In this document: in pieces, positions 26,672-34,794 of the stretch
Layout: every line of letters begins with the position of its first letter
Numbering within the stretch: position 1 is the first letter of the stretch
Assembly: GCF_009857475.1 (NCBI RefSeq)
Contig: NZ_WWCJ01000024.1
Span: forward strand, 1 to 64,000
Direction: 5' to 3'
Source: Pseudoduganella guangdongensis
GTDB lineage: Bacteria > Pseudomonadota > Gammaproteobacteria > Burkholderiales > Burkholderiaceae_D
Length of the DNA stretch: 64,000 nucleotides
The notes under the pieces: model-generated
Told to the model about the DNA's origin: nothing
The model's database searches: none
What the model saw: the letters and a program-made list of their open reading frames with translations, nothing else
Made by a program: the position numbers and the translations under genes

Positions 26672-27142
26672 ATGCGCGCGCGCGGCTTCACGCTGATTGA
26701 ACTGCTGGTGACGCTGGCCATCCTCGGCCTGCTCGCCATGCTGGCGATCCCGGTCGGCCAGACCGTGGTCCAGCGCCGCAACGAACAGGAGCTGCGCCGC
26801 TCGCTGCACGAAATCCGCAAGGCGCTGGACGACTACAAGGTCGCCTACGACGAGGGCCGCATCGCCAAATCGATCACCGGCAACGGCTACCCGCGCAAGC
26901 TGGAAGTGCTGGTGGAAGGCGTGGTCGACCTGCGCAGCCCCAAGCGCGCCAAGATCTTCTTCCTGCGCCGCATTCCGCGCGACCCGTTCAACAACGAGAG
27001 CGGCGCCAGCGGCGCCGAGACCTGGGGCAAGCGCAGCTACGCCAGTGAGGCCGACGACCCGCGCGAGGGCGAGGATGTGTATGACGTGTATTCGACTTCG
27101 GAGCAGGTGGGCCTGAACGGCGTGCCGTACAAGAAATGGTGA
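26672..27142 (+). CDS. Pseudopilin (GspG/PulG-like)
   Basis: A 156-residue prepilin-like protein with a very short leader, MRARG/FTLIELLVTLAILGLLA, and the conserved Glu at mature position 5. The globular part contains LHEIRKALDDYKVAYDEGRI and RIPRDPFN, typical of type II secretion pseudopilins, and ends near VDVYSTSEQVGLNG-like residues. It begins 3 bp after the secretin stop and ends 7 bp inside the next pseudopilin gene. It is probably a minor or second major pseudopilin. Confidence 0.83.
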   Translation: MRARGFTLIELLVTLAILGLLAMLAIPVGQTVVQRRNEQELRRSLHEIRKALDDYKVAYDEGRIAKSITGNGYPRKLEVLVEGVVDLRSPKRAKIFFLRRIPRDPFNNESGASGAETWGKRSYASEADDPREGEDVYDVYSTSEQVGLNGVPYKKW

Positions 27143-27510
27143 ACAAAAGAGGCTTCACGCTGATCGAGCTGCTGGTGGTGCTGGGCATTATCGCCTTGCT
27201 GCTGACGCTCGCAGTCCCGCGCTACTTCCCGAGCGTGGACAAGACCAAGGAAACCATCCTGGCCGATAACCTGCGCAGCACGCGCGCCATTATCGACCAG
27301 TTCTACGGCGACACCGGCCGCTACCCGGACAGCCTGGAGCAGCTGGTGGAGAAAAAATACCTGCGCGCGGTGCCGATCGACCCGATCACGGAAAAGAGCG
27401 ACAGCTGGACCATCGTCGCGCCGGATGATGTGGCCAAGGGCAATGTGGCGGATATCAAGAGTGGAGCGCCCGGCAATGACCGCAGCGGCAGGCCCTATTC
27501 GGAATGGTAA
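27136..27510 (+). CDS. Pseudopilin (PulG-like, minor)
   Basis: A 124-residue prepilin-like protein: leader MVNKRG/FTLIELLVVLGIIALLL with Glu at mature position 5, then RSTRAIIDQFYGDTGRYPDS and LEQLVEKKYLRAVPIDPITE. Its DTGRYP segment is the same GspG-like feature as in the first gene of the operon. It overlaps the upstream pseudopilin by 7 bp and the downstream one by 35 bp. Confidence 0.83.
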   Translation: MVNKRGFTLIELLVVLGIIALLLTLAVPRYFPSVDKTKETILADNLRSTRAIIDQFYGDTGRYPDSLEQLVEKKYLRAVPIDPITEKSDSWTIVAPDDVAKGNVADIKSGAPGNDRSGRPYSEW

Positions 27511-28243
27511 GCAGGCAGGCTTCACCTACGCCAGCGTCATCATCCTGGTGATGGTGATCGGCCTGGTGGGGGCGACCTCGCTGCGCCTGGGGACGACCTT
27601 GCAGCGCGCGCTGGCCGAACAGGCCCTGCTCGATATCGGCATTGAATACAGCAACGCGCTGGCCAGTTACGCCGCCGCCACGCCGGACGGCCAGCCCAAC
27701 TATCCGAACTCGTTCCAGGAGCTGCTGAAAGACCCGCGCTCGCCGCAGCTCAAGCGCCATCTACGGCGCGTCTATGTCGACCCGATGACCGGCAAGGCGG
27801 AGTGGGGCGTCGTGAAGGCCAATGAAAACGGCGGCATCCTGGCCATCTACAGCCTGTCGAAAGCGGCCCCGATCAAGATCTCCAACTTCCCGCCGCGCTT
27901 CGCGGCGTTCGACGGCAAGTCCAGCCTGAGCGAATGGAAGTTCAGCGGGGAGGGCGTGCAGGTGGCCGGCGGCAAAGGCGGCGAGCCGATGCCAGGCCAG
28001 GCAGCGCGGCCCGGGACGGGCATGCCGCCTGCCACGCCGCCGGGCACACCGACCGGCACGCCAAGCGGCACACCGCAAGAGCCGCCCAAGCCGGTCGAGC
28101 CGGAACCGGAGCCGCCGCAAGAGCCGCCCCAGGAGCCGCCCCAGGAGCCGCAGCAGCCGCCCGAAGCAGCGGCCGACCCGCAGCAGGAAACCGCGCCCGA
28201 ACCAGCGCGCGAGCAACCGGCGACGCCGCCTGCGCGCCGTTAA
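27476..28243 (+). CDS. Atypical pseudopilin with Pro/Glu-rich C-terminal tail
   Basis: The ATG at 27476, with a GTGGAG site before it, gives 255 residues. The prepilin-like segment KQAGFTYASVIILVMVIGL lacks the Glu at mature position 5 (Ser instead), as in the tip pseudopilin GspK. A globular part follows (SYAAATPDGQPNYPNSFQEL, RHLRRVYVDPMTGKAEWGVV). From about residue 165 the protein is a low-complexity Gly/Pro/Thr tail and then a Glu-Pro-Gln repeat (EPPQEPPQEPPQEP), ending in TPPARR. The 35-bp overlap with its upstream gene is unusually long but both frames look coding. It ends the secretion operon 11 bp before the convergent murJ. A periplasm-spanning or cell-wall-contacting tail is one possibility. 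Confidence 0.75.
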   Translation: MTAAAGPIRNGKQAGFTYASVIILVMVIGLVGATSLRLGTTLQRALAEQALLDIGIEYSNALASYAAATPDGQPNYPNSFQELLKDPRSPQLKRHLRRVYVDPMTGKAEWGVVKANENGGILAIYSLSKAAPIKISNFPPRFAAFDGKSSLSEWKFSGEGVQVAGGKGGEPMPGQAARPGTGMPPATPPGTPTGTPSGTPQEPPKPVEPEPEPPQEPPQEPPQEPQQPPEAAADPQQETAPEPAREQPATPPARR

Positions 28244-28254
28244 GCGCGGCCCGC

Positions 28255-29799
28255 TTACTTGGCGCGGCGTTTGAAGTCGCGCACGCGGAAGCCGAGTGCG
28301 AACAGGGTGCCAAAGTAGATCACCACGCAGCCGCCGATCACCAGGAACAACGCGCCCGCGCGCAGCAGCACCTGGCCGCGCATGCCGAGCCAGTCGAACT
28401 GCTGCGCGCCGAACCAGCCCGCAGCGCCCATCAAGCCCACCGCCACCACCAGCTTGCCGAAGAACTTCAGCCAGCCCGGCTGCGGCGTGTAAATACCCTT
28501 CTTGCGCAGGCCGCGATAGAGCAGGGCGGCATTCAGCAGCGCCGCCACGCTGATCGACAGCGCCAGGCCAGCCACCGCGAAGGCCGGCACGAAGGCCAGG
28601 TTCATCAACTGCGTGGCAACCAGCACAAAGAGGCCGATGCGCACCGGCGTGCGCACATCCTGGCGCGCATAGAAGGCCGGCGTCAGCGACTTCACCAGGA
28701 TGATGCCCAGCAGGCCGACCGCGTAAGCAATCAAAGGCTGCGCCGTCATCTGCGCGGCGAAGTCGGTGAATTTACCGTTGTGGAACAGGGTCGCCACCAG
28801 TGGCAGCGACAGCACGGCCAGGCCGACGGCCGCCGGCAACGCCAGCAGGAAGGTCAGGCGCAAGCCCCAGTCCAGCAGGGCCGAGTACTCGGTGTGATCC
28901 TGCTCCTGGCTGGCCTTGGACAGGCTGGGCAGCAGGATGGTGCCGAGCGCCACGCCCAGCAAGGCATTCGGGAACTCCATCAGGCGGTCGGCGCCGGTCA
29001 GCCAGGACACGCTGCCCTCCTGCAGCCAGGAGGCGTAGGTGGTGTTGATCATCAGGCTGATTTGCGCAACGGAGACGGCGAACAGCGCCGGCACCATATT
29101 CTTCAGCATGCGGCGCACGCCGGGATCGGCCAGGCCATGGCGCGGGTTCCAGGACAGGCGCGGCAGCATGCCGATCCTGACCAGGGACGGCACCTGCAGC
29201 GCCACCTGCAGCACGCCGCCCAGCACCACCGCAATGGCCATGGCGTACACCGGCTGCTTGAGGTGGGGCGCCAGGAACAGGGCGCAGCCGATAAAGGAGA
29301 CGTTCAGCAGCACCGGCGTGAAGGCCGGGATCTTGAACTGGCGCCAGGTATTCAAGATGCCGCTGGAGAGCGCGACGAAGGACATGCAGGCGATGTAAGG
29401 GAACATCAGGCGCGTCATCCAGACGGCGGCGTCGAAGGAATTCTTCTCCAGGCCCGAACCAAGCAGGAAGACAAACACCGGAGCGCCTATAATACCGACT
29501 GCGCTGGTGAGCAGGGTGGCCCAGACCAGCACCGTGGCCACATGGTCGATCAGGGTGCGGGTCGCTTCTTCGCCCTGTTTGGATTTGTATTCTGCCAACA
29601 TTGGCACAAAAGCTTGCGAAAAAGCCCCTTCGGCGAACAGGCGCCGCAGCAGGTTGGGGATGCGGAAGGCTATATAGAAGGCATCCGTCATGCCCCCGGC
29701 GCCGAAGGCGCGGAAGAAAAGGATGTCGCGCAGGAGACCCGTAATACGGGACAGCATTGTCATGCTGGAAATGGCAGCCAGGGTTTTGAGCAAGTTCAT
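28255..29799 (-). CDS. murJ: Lipid II flippase MurJ (MviN)
   Basis: A 514-residue polytopic inner-membrane protein of the MOP superfamily with about 14 helices, moving lipid II across the membrane for peptidoglycan synthesis. The N-terminus MNLLKTLAAISSMTMLSRIT with GLLRDILFFRAFGAG and FRIPNLLRRLFAEGAFSQAF is the MurJ signature, including the conserved Arg residues of the central cavity. The internal LIDHVATVLVW and LVKSLTPAFYARQDVRTPV also match. It faces the rpsT promoter region, its own start lying 22 bp from the rpsT -35 element. This murJ-rpsT divergent layout is common in betaproteobacteria. Confidence 0.95.
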   Translation of the reverse strand: MNLLKTLAAISSMTMLSRITGLLRDILFFRAFGAGGMTDAFYIAFRIPNLLRRLFAEGAFSQAFVPMLAEYKSKQGEEATRTLIDHVATVLVWATLLTSAVGIIGAPVFVFLLGSGLEKNSFDAAVWMTRLMFPYIACMSFVALSSGILNTWRQFKIPAFTPVLLNVSFIGCALFLAPHLKQPVYAMAIAVVLGGVLQVALQVPSLVRIGMLPRLSWNPRHGLADPGVRRMLKNMVPALFAVSVAQISLMINTTYASWLQEGSVSWLTGADRLMEFPNALLGVALGTILLPSLSKASQEQDHTEYSALLDWGLRLTFLLALPAAVGLAVLSLPLVATLFHNGKFTDFAAQMTAQPLIAYAVGLLGIILVKSLTPAFYARQDVRTPVRIGLFVLVATQLMNLAFVPAFAVAGLALSISVAALLNAALLYRGLRKKGIYTPQPGWLKFFGKLVVAVGLMGAAGWFGAQQFDWLGMRGQVLLRAGALFLVIGGCVVIYFGTLFALGFRVRDFKRRAK

Positions 29800-29820
29800 G
29801 GGGGCTGATTATATTTTGAA

Positions 29821-29849
29821 TTGCCCTGGCAGCAAAACCCCGTTATAAT
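29821..29849 (+). promoter_or_regulatory. Sigma-70-type promoter of rpsT
   Basis: TTGCCC (29821-29826), a 17-bp spacer and a perfect TATAAT (29844-29849). Transcription would begin near 29856, leaving a leader of about 115 nt before rpsT, long enough for S20 autoregulation. Confidence 0.75.
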
Positions 29850-29971
29850 CTAAGGCTGTACAGAATTCAGTAAGGCAGGCAACGACGTTCAGCCGGCTCT
29901 GAAAACACCGCACCGGTTTGGCAAACGCTATTGTTTGCAAACGAACTTTGACAACGAATTAGGATTCTCAA

Positions 29972-30238
29972 ATGGCAAATACCGCACAAGCGCGCAAACG
30001 CGCTCGCCAAGCAGTTAAGCAAAACGCTCACAACTCCGCTCAGCGTTCGACCCTGCGTACCGCTATCAAAGCTGTTCGCAAGGCTATCCAGGCTGGCGAC
30101 AAAGCTGCTGCTACCACCATCTTCCAAGCTTCCGTGTCGACCATCGACTCGATCGCTGACAAGAAAATCATCCACAAGAACAAGGCTGCTCGTCACAAGA
30201 GCCGTCTGGCAGCTGCCCTGAAGGCACTGTCCGCTTAA
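29972..30238 (+). CDS. rpsT: 30S ribosomal protein S20
   Basis: An 88-residue, Lys/Arg/Ala-rich protein that binds 16S rRNA in the small subunit. The sequence MANTAQARKRARQAVKQNAH and NKAARHKSRLAAALKAL is diagnostic, and the length is normal. Codon use is of the highly expressed type (many GCT, CGT and AAG codons), unlike the GC-rich third positions of neighbours. An AGGA site precedes the start. A sigma-70 promoter lies upstream and a terminator 46 bp downstream, so it is monocistronic. Confidence 0.98.
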   Translation: MANTAQARKRARQAVKQNAHNSAQRSTLRTAIKAVRKAIQAGDKAAATTIFQASVSTIDSIADKKIIHKNKAARHKSRLAAALKALSA

Positions 30239-30283
30239 GTTCGTGTGCTGGCGGCATTAGCCGCCAAACAGGTGTACCGAAAT

Positions 30284-30316
30284 AACCCGCATGGCATTGC
30301 GCCATAGCGGGTTTTT
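30284..30316 (+). terminator. Terminator after rpsT, possibly bidirectional
   Basis: A stem AACCCGC-ATGGC pairs with GCCAT-a-GCGGGTT around ATTGC with one bulged A, followed by a T run. The leftward small gene stops at 30327, so the same hairpin could end that transcript. Confidence 0.85.
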
Positions 30317-30326
30317 CGCTTTCTAC

Positions 30327-30593
30327 TTACTTCATCGAAGCGGCGGCCGAAGCAGCGGAGGCGGCGGATGCAGCTGCGGACGCTGCGGCAGAAGCGGCTT
30401 TTTTGGCTTTCTTGGCCGATTTGTCGGCGGCCGATGCGGCTGATGCGGCGGAGGCAGCTGCCGATGCGGCCGGTGCGGCGGAGGCGGCCGACGCCGCGGC
30501 GGATGCCGAGGCCGAGCCCTTCATATGATGGTCGGCAGCAAAAGCGGAGAGGGAGAGCAGGGAGGCAAGCAGCGCGACAGTAGTCTTAGACAT
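30327..30593 (-). CDS. Small secreted Ala/Ser-repeat low-complexity protein
   Basis: An 88-residue protein with a strong AAAGGAG ribosome site just upstream, so it is very likely translated. A signal peptide (MSKTTVALLASLLSLSAFA) precedes DHHMKGSA and then a mature part almost entirely of Ala and Ser, in SAAASAASAA-type repeats interrupted once by DKSAKKAKKA. Two of its charged positions are clustered Lys. No enzymatic motif can exist here. Similar Ala/Ser-rich short exported proteins occur in Oxalobacteraceae, but I do not know a function; a structural, matrix-associated or stress role would be speculation. It lies between rpsT and the rluE-like gene. Confidence 0.75.
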   Translation of the reverse strand: MSKTTVALLASLLSLSAFAADHHMKGSASASAAASAASAAPAASAAASAASAASAADKSAKKAKKAASAAASAAASAASAASAAASMK

Positions 30594-30670
30594 GACGGAC
30601 TCCTTTTATAGTGAAGGCAGGTTCTGGATGAACCTGCTTCATAAACGCTGTCGCGCCCGCCTGGGTTGAC

Positions 30671-31234
30671 TTAAGCCGGGCGCAGGTCGTCCGGCGACAC
30701 TTCCATCCACTCGCCCGGCAGCAAGGGATGGCTGGCCAGGGAAATGCCGCCGATGGCCGAGCGCACCAGGCGCAGGGTCGGGTGGCCGATGGCGGCAGTC
30801 ATGCGCCGCACCTGGCGGTTTTTGCCCTCTTGCAGGGTGATCGCCAGCCAGGAGGTGGGCTGCTCGGCGCGCTGGCGGATCGGCGGGTTGCGCGGCCAGA
30901 TCCACGCGGGATCGGCAATGCGCACGGCCGTGCAGGGCAGGGTGGTGAAGTCGCCCAGGTTGAGCGGCGCCTGCAGGCGCGCCAGGGCGGCGGCGTCGGG
31001 CACGCCTTCCACCTGCACCAGGTAGATCTTGGCTTCCTTGCGGTCGGGGTGGGCGATTTTGTGCTGCAGCTTGCCGTCGTCGGTCATCAGCATCAAGCCC
31101 TCGCTGTCGTAGTCGAGGCGGCCGGCCGGGTAGATGTTCGGCACCTTCACGTAATCGGCCAGCGTCTCCTTATCTCCCGAGGGGGAAAACTGGCACAATA
31201 CCTGGAAAGGTTTATTAAAAAGTATCAGTGGCAT
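30671..31234 (-). CDS. rluE: 23S rRNA pseudouridine synthase, RluE-like
   Basis: A 187-residue RsuA-family pseudouridine synthase lacking the S4 domain, as in RluE, which modifies U2457 of 23S rRNA. It begins MPLILFNKPFQVLCQF; the catalytic Asp is in AGRLDYDSEGLMLMTDDG, followed by KIYLVQVEG and GKNRQVRRMTAAIGHPTLRL. The ATG at 31234 is chosen because homology starts there; an in-frame ATG at 31273 would add 13 residues and neither has a clear ribosome site. It is divergent from icd with about 100 bp between. Confidence 0.88.
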   Translation of the reverse strand: MPLILFNKPFQVLCQFSPSGDKETLADYVKVPNIYPAGRLDYDSEGLMLMTDDGKLQHKIAHPDRKEAKIYLVQVEGVPDAAALARLQAPLNLGDFTTLPCTAVRIADPAWIWPRNPPIRQRAEQPTSWLAITLQEGKNRQVRRMTAAIGHPTLRLVRSAIGGISLASHPLLPGEWMEVSPDDLRPA

Positions 31235-31337
31235 AGGCTGGATTGTATAGCGCCCAGTAAAATACTGGTGCATAATGTGGAACGCTTGTGTCTTATGTCT
31301 TATAGAAGACTGCCCAATTCCTTCTTCGGAGAACACG

Positions 31338-32591
<1,254 letters not shown>

Positions 32592-32616
32592 GATTCGCGC
32601 CCTCCGCGCAAGCAAG

Positions 32617-32650
32617 CCCCGCCATCCGAAAGGAGGCGGGGTTTTTATTT
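32617..32650 (+). terminator. Rho-independent terminator of icd
   Basis: CCCCGCC-a-TCC pairs with GGA-GGCGGGG around a GAAA tetraloop, followed by TTTTTATTTT. It overlaps the 3' end of the convergent beta-lactamase-like gene (stop at 32645). Confidence 0.92.
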
Positions 32651-34693
32651 TGTGTAGCGCTCCTGAGTCAGCTTGCGGATGATTTCTTTGGCGGCGTTGG
32701 CATTGGGGTAGTGCGGGTTGAGGGTGAGCGCTTGTTGATAGGCGAGCAGGGCCTTATCGCCAGCTCCGGCACTGGCATAGAATTCGGCAAGCGTGTCGTG
32801 CAGGTTAGCGTCGCCGGGATGGACGGCAATGGCGGTCTGCAATAAAGGGATGGAATCGCCGCCGCCAGCTGCCACTGCATAGGCCAGGGAATTCAGCGAT
32901 GTCGAGCTGGCGTTGCCTGCCGGAGCGATGGCGATTGCTTTGCGCCACGCGTCTTCCCCAAGTGCTTGCTTGCCGGTCAGGATGGCGATTGTGCCGTACA
33001 GGGTTTGTGCGGCATCAGTGTCGCCATAATGTTCAACTGCCAGTTGTGCAGCTTGCAGTGCGCCTGCCTGCTGGCCGCGCGCGAGCAGGCGGAAGGCGGC
33101 TTCGCGCAGTTGCGCAGTGTGGTCGGGGTAGGCTTGCGCACTACGGTATGACTGCATGGCGCGGCGAAGTGCCTGAATGGCGGCCGTTGTATCGAGCGAG
33201 CGCGGTGTGGCACTCCGCGTGCGTTGCCAATCAGCGTGCAAAGCCAGCACCGCATCCTCGTATGCTGGCGTGAAGCGCTGCTCCGGCGGGATGGTGGCGT
33301 CGCGGCGGTAAAGCGAAATATAGTCATGTAAGAAGGCGATTGCACCGGCGTTGGAATAGCTGTCCAGCCGGGCGCCGCTGCGCGCCAGTGCTTGCGCCAT
33401 GGCGCTGCCGGCGATGCGAAACTGCGTCGCACTTGGTGCGCCAGCTGGTGCCTGGGTGTATGCGCGCTCGTTGATCGCGGCGAAAGCCGCATCGATTACC
33501 GTGCGGTCGACGGCCAAGGGCGCGCGGCCAGCCTCGGCATGGCTGCGGCCTTCGTTGTACAAGCCTTGCATTGTTTCGTAATAGGGCCGATAGGCAGGCT
33601 GGCGGATGTGGACTGCCAACTGCCAGGCCTCGCCGGTGACTGCTTCGAACAGGCGCCGTGCAAACGCGGTAAGGTCGATACGCTGGAGATTGGCCGCCAC
33701 TGCGATGCTCAGTCCCCGCGACGGGAAGACAAACAGGTGGGTCGAGGTCTCCGGCTGCACGCCATCGTGGGAGATGACAAACTTGCCGTCGAGCGGGCGC
33801 ACTTCCCAGCCCATGCCGTAGCCTGTCGATTGCCCGTTTTTTGTGGTCATCGATGTCGTCATCATCACCACGCTGGCTGGCGACAGCAGGCGTCCCGCGC
33901 TGACGCCCTGTCCAAAGCGCAGCATGTCTGGAACGCTGGAGCGTGTGCCGCCGGCGGAAAAGCGGCTGCTGATGTCGATGAATTCGGCGTGCTTTAACCG
34001 GCCGTCCAGCAACTGGTAGCCGCGCACGCGATGTGGGATCAGGTCGAGCGGGTTATCCATGCGGGTGGCTGTCATGCCGAGCGGCGCCCACACGGATGCG
34101 CGCATATAGTCAGCGTAAGACTGGCCAGAGGCGCCTTCGATCACCGCCCCGAGCAGGTTGTAGCCATAGCTGGTGTAGCGGTAGCGCGTGCCTGGCTCCG
34201 CAACCAGGTCGAAGTCCTGGAATACGGCGATCGATTGACGCGTGTCTTTGTGCTCCTTGAAGTGTTGCTCCGCCTGCGGGTTGACATAGGCATTGATGCC
34301 GCCAAGATGGCCTAGTAGCTGGCGCACCGTTACGGGATAGGGCTTGCGCGGGAAGTAGGGCACATAGGCCTGCACTTCTGCGTCGAGGTCGACCTTGCCT
34401 TGCTCTGCGAGGCGCAGAATGGCGACGGCTGTCATGGGTTTGGTGACGGAAGCCAGGCGGTAGCTGGAGTCGGCGCGCGCTGGCACCTTGTTTTCCAGGT
34501 CGGCATAGCCATAGCCCTTGGCCCAGGTGACGCCGTCGCGAGAATAGCCGATAGACAGCCCGGGGATTTTACGCGCTGCCATTTCGGCGTTGACGAAACG
34601 GTCGAACCCGGGTCCGGGAGGCGTGGGGTGCGCGGCAAGTGCGGGCAGGGACAGGGCGGCGAGCAGGAGCAGCAAATTGGATGGGAGGCGCAT
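32645..34693 (-). CDS. Serine beta-lactamase-family hydrolase with C-terminal TPR-like region
   Basis: A 682-residue exported protein with signal peptide (residues 1-21, ending LPALAA). The N-terminal 350 residues are a class C beta-lactamase/DD-peptidase-like domain: S82-x-x-K85 in LASVTKPMTAV, the second-motif Tyr at Y173 in RYRYTSYGYNLLG, and HDG as the third motif in KFVISHDGVQPE (usual HTG/KTG position). The C-terminal part (about 400-680) is helical; the last 130 residues are TPR-like (LLQTAIAVHPGDANLHDTLA, ALLAYQQALTLNPHYPNANA). Such proteins are more often esterases or peptidases than resistance enzymes. It is divergent from a LytS/LytTR pair, which may control it. G+C is visibly lower than in the flanking housekeeping genes. 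Confidence 0.85.
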   Translation of the reverse strand: MRLPSNLLLLLAALSLPALAAHPTPPGPGFDRFVNAEMAARKIPGLSIGYSRDGVTWAKGYGYADLENKVPARADSSYRLASVTKPMTAVAILRLAEQGKVDLDAEVQAYVPYFPRKPYPVTVRQLLGHLGGINAYVNPQAEQHFKEHKDTRQSIAVFQDFDLVAEPGTRYRYTSYGYNLLGAVIEGASGQSYADYMRASVWAPLGMTATRMDNPLDLIPHRVRGYQLLDGRLKHAEFIDISSRFSAGGTRSSVPDMLRFGQGVSAGRLLSPASVVMMTTSMTTKNGQSTGYGMGWEVRPLDGKFVISHDGVQPETSTHLFVFPSRGLSIAVAANLQRIDLTAFARRLFEAVTGEAWQLAVHIRQPAYRPYYETMQGLYNEGRSHAEAGRAPLAVDRTVIDAAFAAINERAYTQAPAGAPSATQFRIAGSAMAQALARSGARLDSYSNAGAIAFLHDYISLYRRDATIPPEQRFTPAYEDAVLALHADWQRTRSATPRSLDTTAAIQALRRAMQSYRSAQAYPDHTAQLREAAFRLLARGQQAGALQAAQLAVEHYGDTDAAQTLYGTIAILTGKQALGEDAWRKAIAIAPAGNASSTSLNSLAYAVAAGGGDSIPLLQTAIAVHPGDANLHDTLAEFYASAGAGDKALLAYQQALTLNPHYPNANAAKEIIRKLTQERYTK

Positions 34694-34741
34694 GGTGACA
34701 TCATATGCCGCGCCGGTGCGGCAGGGCGGCTCAAAAGCGTG

Positions 34742-34775
34742 AACTGCACTGCGAGGGCGCCAATTGCACTGCCAG
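34742..34775. promoter_or_regulatory. Direct repeat, candidate LytTR regulator site
   Basis: Two 14-bp copies, AACTGCACTGCGAG at 34742 and AATTGCACTGCCAG at 34762, match at 12 of 14 positions and start 20 bp apart, about two helical turns. They lie between the beta-lactamase-like gene and the sensor kinase. LytTR-domain regulators bind paired direct repeats on one DNA face, and such a regulator is encoded two genes away. The link is inferred. Confidence 0.45.
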
Positions 34776-34794
34776 GCAAAAATAGTTCGTTACA

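Noticed and set aside
27934..29808. A 624-codon open frame on the + strand opposite murJ
   Set aside because: The - strand carries unmistakable MurJ motifs; the + frame is a Gln/His/Arg-rich shadow that also runs across the end of the pseudopilin gene.
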